Positions 1-7,293 of a stretch of 64,000 bases of DNA are shown in pieces. Below the pieces are notes generated by a model. The model was given only the letters and a program-made list of their open reading frames with translations. It was not told the DNA's origin and did not search any database. The DNA is taken from NCBI RefSeq assembly GCF_002368035.1, contig NZ_AP018222.1, positions 2,134,471 to 2,198,470 of the forward strand, read 5' to 3'. Source of the stretch: Nostoc linckia NIES-25. GTDB taxonomy: Bacteria > Cyanobacteriota > Cyanobacteriia > Cyanobacteriales > Nostocaceae. The stretch's first letter is position 1; the number at the start of each line of letters is the position of its first letter. The position numbers and the translations under genes were made by a program.

Positions 1-189
1 AAAAGCAATTTAAGATTAATAATTCAGGATAATGGTAAAGGTTTTGATATCAAGCAAAATACTACCGGTTTTGGACTTCATAGTATGCGCGATCGCACTT
101 TAGCCTTAGGAGGCGAATTTAATATTAATACCACTCCTGGTTATGGTTGCAAAATTATAGTTAATATCCCCTTAACGAGGTTAACATGA
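1..189 (+). CDS. Sensor histidine kinase, C-terminal end (partial)
   Basis: The window opens inside a reading frame in frame 1 that ends with TGA at 187-189. The 62 visible residues are the ATP-binding end of a histidine kinase: a G1 box (QDNGKGFD) is followed by a G2-like stretch (GFGLHSMRDR) and a final GGxFxINTTPGxG strand, which is the arrangement seen in NarL/DesK-type (HisKA_3) kinases. Its stop overlaps the start of the next gene (ATGA at 186-189), so the two are translationally coupled and it is very likely the cognate kinase of that response regulator. The sensor and dimerisation parts lie outside the window, so the signal cannot be read. Confidence 0.85.
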   Translation, partial: KSNLRLIIQDNGKGFDIKQNTTGFGLHSMRDRTLALGGEFNINTTPGYGCKIIVNIPLTRLT

Positions 190-851
190 GTATTAAAGTA
201 TTGTTGGTAGATGACCAAAGTTTAATTCGTCAAGGATTAAGAGCTTTATTAGAACTAGAACCAGATTTAGAAATAGTAGGAGAAGCAGAAAACGGTAAAG
301 AAGCGATTAATTGTGTTGCCCAATATCAGCCAGATGTCGTACTATTAGACATCAGAATGCCGATTATGGATGGAGTTGCAGCTACGCGAGAAATCCAAAA
401 ACATTTTAGCAAAACGAAGATTTTAGTACTCACAACTTTTGATGATAATGAATATGTCTCCGCAGCTTTACAAAGTGGCGCAATGGGTTATTTATTGAAA
501 GATACGCCCTCAGAAGAATTAGCTGTTGCTATTCGCGCTGTATATAAAGGATACACTCAATTAGGCCCAGGAATAGTTAAAAAATTGTTGACCCAGTTTT
601 CTCAACCTACACCAACTCAATCACCACCTATACCATCTGGTTTAACTGAACTAACTCCTAGAGAAAAGGAGGTTTTGCGATTAATTGCTATCGGTGCTAG
701 TAACCGAGAAATTGCTCAGGAACTTTACATTTCTGAGGGGACAGTAAAAAATCATGTTACAAATATTTTAAACAGGTTGAATTTGCGCGATCGCACTCAA
801 GCTGCAATTTGGGCAAATAGCTATTTATCTTATTTGAATGACCCAAGTTAA
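186..851 (+). CDS. NarL/LuxR-family response regulator
   Basis: A 221-residue two-domain transcription regulator. The receiver domain covers about residues 3-120, with the acidic pair D9/D10, phospho-acceptor D55 (in VVLLDIRMP), conserved T83/T84 and K105. A proline-rich linker (about 128-147) leads to a LuxR-type helix-turn-helix (about 150-215: LTPREKEVLRLIA, SNREIAQELYISEGTVKNHV). Length and order are normal for the family. It starts inside the stop codon of the upstream kinase and should act as its DNA-binding partner. The target genes cannot be told from the window. It converges on the deaminase gene, leaving only four bases between the stops. Confidence 0.95.
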   Translation: MSIKVLLVDDQSLIRQGLRALLELEPDLEIVGEAENGKEAINCVAQYQPDVVLLDIRMPIMDGVAATREIQKHFSKTKILVLTTFDDNEYVSAALQSGAMGYLLKDTPSEELAVAIRAVYKGYTQLGPGIVKKLLTQFSQPTPTQSPPIPSGLTELTPREKEVLRLIAIGASNREIAQELYISEGTVKNHVTNILNRLNLRDRTQAAIWANSYLSYLNDPS

Positions 852-855
852 AAAA

Positions 856-1281
856 TTATTCAAATAACTCCAAACATTCATTTTTTAAAACGCCTTTAGT
901 TACTTTGATATTTCTAAATGATTGAGCAATCACTTCTTCGCAAGATATATTAATTTGTGATTGATTGACCAAAATTAAATCTTGGATTGAAGCGCCATAT
1001 ACAATTTCTGATAAACCACTCCAAACGCAAGCAGTTGCACACATTGGACAAGGTTCGCCAGTTGTATATATGCTATAACCTTCTAAAGAGGGGTTTTTAA
1101 GTTTAGCTGCTAAACTACGAATGACGTTAATTTCCGCATGAGCTGATGGATCGTTATCCCTTTTGACAGTATTATGACCTACGGCAACGACTTCGTTATC
1201 TTTTACGATCGCTGCACCGTAAGGCGCATCACCTTTTTTAGCTTCTGCCAACGCTAAATGCATAAAATATTCTGAGTTCAT
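856..1281 (-). CDS. Nucleoside deaminase (CDA superfamily)
   Basis: A zinc-dependent deaminase of the cytidine/deoxycytidylate deaminase superfamily. The two signature motifs are plain: HAEINVIR (His zinc ligand and Glu proton shuttle) and GEPCPMCATA (two Cys zinc ligands). The spacing and the ending resemble guanine deaminase or TadA-like single-domain enzymes, so the substrate could be a free base (guanine) rather than tRNA; the sequence alone does not decide. The start was placed at the Met of MNSEYFM (about 141 residues), where homologues usually begin. The frame stays open to an ATG at 1299 and a TTG at 1302. It lies tail to tail with the response regulator. Confidence 0.85.
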   Translation of the reverse strand: MNSEYFMHLALAEAKKGDAPYGAAIVKDNEVVAVGHNTVKRDNDPSAHAEINVIRSLAAKLKNPSLEGYSIYTTGEPCPMCATACVWSGLSEIVYGASIQDLILVNQSQINISCEEVIAQSFRNIKVTKGVLKNECLELFE

Positions 1282-1368
1282 ATAACTTGGAGATAACATC
1301 AAGACAATGTTTAATCATATCGTGTTTCTAATGCTATAACTAGGAATTAAAATGATTGATGGTCGGAT

Positions 1369-2160
1369 ATGTTACTCAGTAGGCAAACAACAGAATTTTA
1401 CTTAAAAGACTTGGAAACGCCTTTAGGTCAAGCCATTAATTTAACACTTGCAGTCTTGGTGCTAATTTCATCAGGAATTTTTGTAGCAGAAACTTATAGT
1501 ATTCCCGATTATGTTCGCTTTCAGTTGAGCGTAGCTGATACTGCGATCGCCATTATCTTCCTGATAGAATACATACTTCGTCTCTGGAGTGCAGAAAATA
1601 AAATTAAGTATATTTTTAGTTTTTATGCGATTATTGATTTAATGGCAATTTTCCCATTGTTATTAGGAATAGTAGATATTAGCTTTATTCGCCTGCTGCG
1701 ATGGTTTCGGATTTTACGATTAATTAGATTTATAGATAGAAAATATTTATTCGCAAGTATCAGCACCGAAGATGGCTTGATTTTTGCACGAATATTATTT
1801 ACATTATTTGCAATTGTTTTTGTTTACTCTGGCTTAATTTATCAAGTCGAGCATCCGGTTAATCCTGAAAAATACGCTACATTTTTGGATGCATTTTATT
1901 TCTCGGTTGTCACAATGACAACCGTAGGATTTGGTGATGTGATTCCCGTTTCTGAATTAGGGCGATCGCTAACAGTACTGATGATTTTTACAGGAATTGC
2001 CTTGATTCCTTGGCAAGTGGGAGATTTGATTAAGCAAGTGGTGAAAACAGCTAATCAGGTAGAAACAGTGTGTTCAAATTGTGGTTTGGCTTTCCACGAT
2101 ATTGATGCTGCATTTTGTAAAAGCTGTGGGACTAAGTTACCTAGCCGCAGGGTTAATTGA
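1369..2160 (+). CDS. Voltage-gated potassium channel with C-terminal zinc ribbon
   Basis: A 263-residue six-segment ion channel. Hydrophobic segments S1-S3 lie between about residues 22 and 104. S4 carries arginines every third position (R108, R111, R114, R117, R120), the voltage-sensor pattern. The pore helix and selectivity filter TVGFGD (185-190) predict K+ selectivity, and S6 follows at about 200-222. Unusually, the cytosolic tail ends in a zinc-ribbon-like CxxC...CxxC (C235, C238, C250, C253) instead of a long regulatory domain; whether this binds metal is inference. It is a single gene facing away from the deaminase. Confidence 0.9.
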   Translation: MLLSRQTTEFYLKDLETPLGQAINLTLAVLVLISSGIFVAETYSIPDYVRFQLSVADTAIAIIFLIEYILRLWSAENKIKYIFSFYAIIDLMAIFPLLLGIVDISFIRLLRWFRILRLIRFIDRKYLFASISTEDGLIFARILFTLFAIVFVYSGLIYQVEHPVNPEKYATFLDAFYFSVVTMTTVGFGDVIPVSELGRSLTVLMIFTGIALIPWQVGDLIKQVVKTANQVETVCSNCGLAFHDIDAAFCKSCGTKLPSRRVN

Positions 2161-2728
2161 TTGAGGACACGGTATCCTCTTCAAAGATGCCTTAACTTGA
2201 ATTGATAACAATGTCAATTTTAATACATACGTCTATTAAAATGTTGATAACTTTATGTCTCTAGAAGTAAGACTAGAGTGATATTAGCTTGATTTAATGG
2301 ATTAGTTGAATTTTTAGTAATTAAATTAGGACTTACGCAAAAAACCTCTCAAACTGTTATTTCTCCGTGACCTCTGCGCCTCTGTAGTTCGATTTTTCGT
2401 AGCCTGTGCGTAAGTCCTGTAAATAATAAAGATTGTATCTCAATTAGATATTTTGAAGATTATTTAAAGTATTTTATCCTTTGTTTTACAAAAAAAATAA
2501 ACTTAAATAATCCCGATCGCGTTTAATATTTAGATAAAAATTCAGCACAAAAAATGAAGTGTGCATTGCGAAGTTTCCGAAAAGTTATAGTATTTGCTGG
2601 TTAGAAGTTACAATCTGTAGCTTGTATAATATTTTGTATTTTTTTGGTTGTTTCTATAATTCAACTTCTAAATTTTGGCAAATGTAGCTCGCTCTAAACA
2701 ATTTAGTGAGGTATTAAAAATATAAAAG
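2161..2728. other. Intergenic region with one inverted-repeat element
   Basis: 568 bases without a convincing gene. Apart from the inverted-repeat element at 2328-2418, the stretch is A/T-rich and probably holds the promoter of the peptide synthetase gene. A weak purine stretch (GTGAGG, about 2706-2711) stands well upstream of the ATG at 2729. Confidence 0.6.
2328..2418. repeat. MITE-like element with AGGACTTACGCA ends
   Basis: A 91-base element bounded by perfect 12-base inverted repeats: aggacttacgca at 2328-2339 and tgcgtaagtcct at 2407-2418. The interior carries a CTCTGCGCCTCTG tract of the type common in Nostocales spacers. It has no coding capacity. A longer element with the same ends lies at 54929-55120, and single termini stand near 48725 and 61524. 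Confidence 0.8.
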
Positions 2729-5404
2729 ATGAGTACCAGTAATAATTTAGAGCAGATCGATACATTAACTGAACTGACAAAAATTCAAGTTAGCCAAACA
2801 CCCGATGAAAATCAACTCTGTATTCATCAGATGTTTGAAATCCAGGTAGAGCGATCGCCCCAAGCAACTGCTGTAGTATTTGAAAACAATCAACTGTCTT
2901 ATCAGCAGTTAAACCAACGAGCAAATCAACTGGCGCATCACCTACGTAATTTAGGTATCAAACCTGAGGTACTTGTTGGCATTTATCTCGAACGGTCTTT
3001 AGAAATGGTGGTAGGACTATTAGGAATTCTCAAGGCTGGAGGCGCATATTTACCTTTAGATCCGGCATATCCATCAGAACACTTAGCCTATATCTTAGAG
3101 GACAGCCAGATATCAGCGATCGTCACCACACAAAAATTAGTAAGTAGTTTACCCGATCGTATAACTCATGTTGTTTGTCTAGATTCAGATTGGCAAGTGA
3201 TTAGCGAGAACAACCAAGAAAATCTCGTTAGTAATACGACATTTGATAACCTGATATATACGATTTACACATCCGGTTCTACAGGACGCCCCAAAGGTGT
3301 AATGATTACTCATCGTGGGATCTGCAACCAAATCACATGGAGACAAACAACTTTTAGATTGACTCAAGCAGACAAAGTTTTACAAAATATTTCTCTGAGC
3401 TTTGACCCTTCGGTGTGGCAGATTTTCTGGCCGTTGTGTTGGGGAGCGCAACTAATTATAGCTCGTCCTGGTGGAAATCTTGATACTAAATATCTTGTTG
3501 AGTTAATTCTCCAACAGCAAATCACCGTCATGGCCTTAGTACCTTCGATGCTGCGGGTATTACTAGATGAGAAGGAAATAGAGAATTGTCATCTCAGGCA
3601 CATTACTTGTGGTGGCGAAGCCTTACCTGTGGAACTCATAGAGCGTTTCTTTGCTAAATTCAACTTAGACGACGTTCTATATAATTGTTACGGCCCGACA
3701 GAAGCTTCCATTGATGCCACTTTTTGGAAATGCGATCGCACTAGTAATTATCTCATGGCTCCCATTGGTCGGGCGATCGCCAATACACAGATTTATATCC
3801 TGAATGAGAATTTAGAACCTACGGCTATTGGTCAATCAGGTGAACTACATATTGGCGGTGCTGGACTTGCTCGTGGCTACCTCAACCGTCCCGATTTAAC
3901 TAGTGAAAAATTTATTCCCAACCCTTTTAGCAAAGAGCCAGAAGCCCGATTATATAAAACTGGCGACTTAGCCCGCTACCTTGATAATGGCAACATTGAG
4001 TTTCTCGGTCGCCTTGACAATCAAATCAAGCTGCGGGGCTTCCGCATCGAACTTGCAGAAATTGAAGCAATTCTCGCACAACACGCTAGTATACAACAGA
4101 CTGTAGTCATAGCAACAGAAGATCGCCCAGGCGACCAACGGCTAGTAGCCTACATTGTTCCCCACCGAGAACAGACACCTACGTTTGATGAAGTACGCCA
4201 CTTTCTCAAACAAAAACTACCTAACTACATGCTGCCAAACTCTTTTGTATTGTTAGATGCTCTACCTTTAACTCCCAATGGCAAAGTAGACCGCTACGCT
4301 CTAAAGGCATCTTACCAAACCATACAGCAGCCAAAAGACATTTTTGTAGCTCCCCAAGATGAATTAGAACTCGAACTGACAAAGATTTGGGAAAAAGTTT
4401 TAGGTATCCAACCCATCAGTATCAAAAACAATTTCTTTGAGATGGGAGGACATTCCCTACTTGCAGTACGCTTGTTCGCAGAAATTGAAAAGACCTTGGG
4501 CAAAAATCTTCCTTTAGCTACCCTGCTACAAGCCCCGACTATTGAGGAACTAGCTAACATCTTACGTCAACCAGGATGGGTGAAGCCTTGGTCTTCGTTA
4601 GTGCCAATTCAACCTCAAGGTTCCAAACCTCCTTTTTTTCTTGTCCATGCGGTAGGTGGTAATATCCTTTCCTACTGCGATTTAGCACGCCATTTGGGTT
4701 TAAACCAACCAGTTTATGGACTACAAGCTCAAGGCTTGGATGGAAAAACCCCCCCACATACCAGCATCGAAGATATGGCAGATCAATACATCAAAGAAAT
4801 ACGTACCGTCCAACCCAATGGCCCTTATTTTCTTGGTGGGGCTTCCTTTGGAGGCACAGTAGTTTTCGAGATGGCTCAGCAACTCTATGCCCAAGGTGAA
4901 AAAGTGGCTTTGCTATCGTTGTTGGATAGTGCTGGATGGAATAATTTACCCACCACATTCTTTGATTTGGTTTCTGTCCATTTAAATAACCTTGCACAAC
5001 TCAAACCTCAAGAAAAACTGACCTATATCTGGGAAAGGTTAGAGTGGCATATTAGCAAAAGACTCCCGAAGCCTATTCACCAGCTTTTCCTTAAGTTACG
5101 TGATATGGATCGTTCGTCTCAAACTCTCTACAATCTAAATGTTTTAGAAGCTAACCTCCACGCCAGCAAAAATTATTTACCGCAAGTTTATCCCAGCCAT
5201 GTCACCTTGTTTCGAGCCAAATTAAAATCTTCAAGACGTTACTCAGATTCCCTGGGGGGTTGGGGCGGGCTGGCATTGCAGGGGGTAGAGGTTCATGAAA
5301 TTCCTGGAGACCACATTAGCATACTCAGAGAACCCCACGTACAGGTTTTGGCGGAAAAATTAAAAGCTTGTTTAGATGAGGCTTTTGCAAGTTTAACTAC
5401 CTGA
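2729..5404 (+). CDS. Single-module NRPS: adenylation, carrier and thioesterase (A-PCP-TE)
   Basis: An 891-residue one-module peptide synthetase. The adenylation domain (about 35-525) has A3 YTSGSTGRPKG (180-190), YNCYGPTE (A5), YKTGDLARY (A7) and NGKVDR (A10). The carrier domain (about 545-610) has MGGHS, with Ser576 as the phosphopantetheine site. The type I thioesterase (about 630-885) has GASFGG (Ser706) and GDHIS (His862). There is no condensation domain. By manual alignment to GrsA the specificity residues read D, P, W, A, I, C, C, I, D (positions 235, 236, 239, 278, 299, 301, 322, 330, 331). Asp235 argues for an amino acid substrate; the identity was not assigned. No other NRPS or tailoring gene is adjacent. 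It may load and release or dimerise one amino acid, or act with distant partners. Confidence 0.92.
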   Translation: MSTSNNLEQIDTLTELTKIQVSQTPDENQLCIHQMFEIQVERSPQATAVVFENNQLSYQQLNQRANQLAHHLRNLGIKPEVLVGIYLERSLEMVVGLLGILKAGGAYLPLDPAYPSEHLAYILEDSQISAIVTTQKLVSSLPDRITHVVCLDSDWQVISENNQENLVSNTTFDNLIYTIYTSGSTGRPKGVMITHRGICNQITWRQTTFRLTQADKVLQNISLSFDPSVWQIFWPLCWGAQLIIARPGGNLDTKYLVELILQQQITVMALVPSMLRVLLDEKEIENCHLRHITCGGEALPVELIERFFAKFNLDDVLYNCYGPTEASIDATFWKCDRTSNYLMAPIGRAIANTQIYILNENLEPTAIGQSGELHIGGAGLARGYLNRPDLTSEKFIPNPFSKEPEARLYKTGDLARYLDNGNIEFLGRLDNQIKLRGFRIELAEIEAILAQHASIQQTVVIATEDRPGDQRLVAYIVPHREQTPTFDEVRHFLKQKLPNYMLPNSFVLLDALPLTPNGKVDRYALKASYQTIQQPKDIFVAPQDELELELTKIWEKVLGIQPISIKNNFFEMGGHSLLAVRLFAEIEKTLGKNLPLATLLQAPTIEELANILRQPGWVKPWSSLVPIQPQGSKPPFFLVHAVGGNILSYCDLARHLGLNQPVYGLQAQGLDGKTPPHTSIEDMADQYIKEIRTVQPNGPYFLGGASFGGTVVFEMAQQLYAQGEKVALLSLLDSAGWNNLPTTFFDLVSVHLNNLAQLKPQEKLTYIWERLEWHISKRLPKPIHQLFLKLRDMDRSSQTLYNLNVLEANLHASKNYLPQVYPSHVTLFRAKLKSSRRYSDSLGGWGGLALQGVEVHEIPGDHISILREPHVQVLAEKLKACLDEAFASLTT

Positions 5405-5408
5405 GCTT

Positions 5409-5430
5409 CAAAAAACTGAAGAGTTTTTTG
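5409..5430 (+). terminator. Terminator-like hairpin after the NRPS gene
   Basis: A 9-base stem (caaaaaact / agttttttg) with a GAAG loop lies five bases past the synthetase stop; the 3' arm itself carries six T. It could act as an intrinsic terminator, although the stem is weak in G/C. Confidence 0.5.
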
Positions 5431-5607
5431 TAAATTTAAGGCAGAGTGTGATGTGTGCGCTGAATTTTTTGGTGCGTAAAACCTTATGTATTTTCACCTT
5501 ATTTTGGTTTTATGTTTGACTTATATTGACCCTCTATTAATATGCTCGTTAGTAACAATAAGAGTTACTTGCCGAATATAAAATCTATCTTTGGGTATAT
5601 TATTAGT

Positions 5608-5835
5608 TGTTTAGGACGCCAGAATGCACTAACTTGAGTGGCAATAAAAACAGCGATTCCCTTATAAAGCGAATGGCTGAAGGCATTTTAGTGTGATAGT
5701 TGCGAGGAAACAAAGTGAGATTATGTCAAGAAATATAATCGCAGCTATGAATTAATTGGCGATCGCACCCTCATAACGCAGTAAGCATCTGTAGCAGAGT
5801 TTACTCCCAGGCAAGGCGGCAATGCACAATTTTGA
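5608..5835 (+). pseudogene. Decayed duplicate of the 6824-7237 gene
   Basis: This stretch aligns to the intact gene at 6824-7237 in the same orientation. Shared blocks include ggacgccagaatgcacta (against ggacggcagaatgcacta), a gtggcaa..aaaacagc..ttcc block, gcgatcgcaccctca, and gagtttact followed by a related aggcaag...ggcaat tail. Between the blocks are stops, small indels and a deletion of roughly 35 bases before the gagtttact block. No open frame survives. The 5' third is absent or unrecognisable. Confidence 0.7.
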
Positions 5836-6004
5836 TATCGCTTATCGGTGCGCCTGACAGCCTCCCCAGACACAACTAATCTTTACAAATCTTAATACAA
5901 TTTTATATCTTTAGAACGAGACTAGTGTTAATTTACTTAAGTGAGAGGAGGAAATATAAAATATTTCTTAAATACTTACGATAATCAGCCTCTTTGCCTG
6001 AAAC

Positions 6005-6240
6005 TCAATCGACTGTCGCGGCGATCGCTAGTTCCCGCTGAGCCACGATCCGGCTACCGTACCACACCAAAGGAGGCGCAAAATTATACCTCATGATGCT
6101 GGTTGTTGGTATATTCTCTCTGGAGGATAGTGACTACTGAAAAATTGTTCTAAAATTTCGGAGGGATCGAAGCCCAGAACATATTTTTACGAGTGCCAAC
6201 CCAGTCGCCAATCATTCTTCATATGTTGAGAAAAAGTTAG
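6005..6240 (-). pseudogene. Possible decayed minus-strand coding fragment
   Basis: The minus strand reads through two protein-like blocks separated by a stop and a frame change. One block begins MDKLTFSQHMKNDW and contains GFDPSEILEQFFSSHYPPE. The other is a 29-codon frame at 6094-6005, with PPLVWYGSRIVAQRELAIAA and then TGA. The amino-acid texture looks coding, but the family was not recognised and no intact gene is present. Confidence 0.25.
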
Positions 6241-6355
6241 TTTATCCATTGATAAATTATTTATCGTCCGAACATATCAAGAATGGTTGTCAATCTTTAA
6301 TCTCCAGTACCCAGTCATGAATTGTAATTACTTAAGTAAAAGTTGCTGCTGAGAT

Positions 6356-6380
6356 CCTCGACTTATTCAATAAGTCGAGG
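6356..6380. repeat. Perfect hairpin (10-base arms)
   Basis: Arms cctcgactta and taagtcgagg flank a TTCAA loop. The sequence resembles the longer hairpin at 30391-30421 (ccccgacttcttc...), a type dispersed in filamentous cyanobacteria. No U-run follows, so it is not called a terminator. Confidence 0.7.
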
Positions 6381-6823
6381 TCATAAATCCAGTTGAAGTA
6401 AGTTTATTCCGCCTCTAGAAATCATTGACTAAATAAACTTACTATTTAGAATAGGTAAAAATCTGGGAGTATAAGTACTATTTCTTTTGGATTTGACCTG
6501 TTTCTACTATGCCTTTTACACAAAATGTGAAAAGATGTAAGTAAGGAATTTCTCAAAAATGGACACCTTGATGTTTCTGATTAATCTCCATTTGCCCTAT
6601 CTATAATTATGGCTAAGTCTCAGGGTATAATTTTATTTTTTGCCAGCAGAGAATAAAAAAAGAAAATAAGATAGTTATGCAACCTGATTAGGAATTAATC
6701 AAAGTTTTTAACTGGAATTAAATAACTGATGTTTGTATTTAGGAGTTGGGCTTCGATGATTTATATCTCAGTCCCTCCAATGGAACCTTATTAATGGTGT
6801 GCCTACCAATAAGTGAGGTCTAA

Positions 6824-7237
6824 TTGCAGGATAAGTGTAACCAAAATCGGAAACGTTCAAAGCGACGGGCTATTTACTGCCCAATTCATGGATGCTATTT
6901 GGATAGTGTGAGTCCAAAGTATAAATTATATGCCGATCGCGCCGCACAACTCCAACAAAGGGGGATAGGACGGCAGAATGCACTAATTTTAGTGGCAACT
7001 AAAACAGCTATTCCTTTAGAAGGAGAATGGTTGGAAGAATTTTGGTGCAATCTATGTCAGCAAACAAAGTGGTATCACGTCAAAAAATGCGATCGCACTT
7101 ATGAAGTGGCGATCGCACCCTCAGAACTTTGGCAGCAAGCAAGTGGCGTAATTCACCCCGAAGGCAATCCTTCCGTAGGAGAGTTTACTAAAAGACAAGC
7201 CAGAATCGCCGGTAGCGGTATCAAGGATTTTCGGTAA
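6824..7237 (+). CDS. Conserved cyanobacterial hypothetical protein with Cys/His pairs
   Basis: A 137-residue basic protein starting at TTG, with AGTGAGGT just upstream. Two metal-ligand-like clusters are visible: C19-x2-H22-x-C24 (CPIHGC) and C75-x2-C78...H85 (FWCNLCQQTKWYH). The C-terminal block (GVIHPEGNPSVGEFTKRQAR...GIKDFR) looks strongly conserved from memory of cyanobacterial homologues, none of known function. A zinc-stabilised nucleic-acid or protein-binding role is possible but only inferred. A decayed duplicate lies about 1 kb upstream. It sits directly before the exopolysaccharide cluster, but nothing shows it belongs to it. Confidence 0.75.
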   Translation: MQDKCNQNRKRSKRRAIYCPIHGCYLDSVSPKYKLYADRAAQLQQRGIGRQNALILVATKTAIPLEGEWLEEFWCNLCQQTKWYHVKKCDRTYEVAIAPSELWQQASGVIHPEGNPSVGEFTKRQARIAGSGIKDFR

Positions 7238-7293
7238 ATACTTTAAAATAATTGCAGCCTCCTATAGACCAATAAAATCAATATCTTGCGGTT

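Larger units (their letters stand above)
5405..6823. other. Long intergenic region with decayed coding traces
   Basis: About 1.4 kb with no intact gene. It holds a terminator-like hairpin just after the synthetase (5409-5430), a degenerate copy of the downstream 6824 gene (5608-5835), a possible decayed minus-strand frame (6005-6240), and a perfect hairpin (6356-6380). The remainder is A/T-rich. A purine stretch (AGTGAGGT, 6812-6819) just precedes the TTG start at 6824. Confidence 0.6.
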
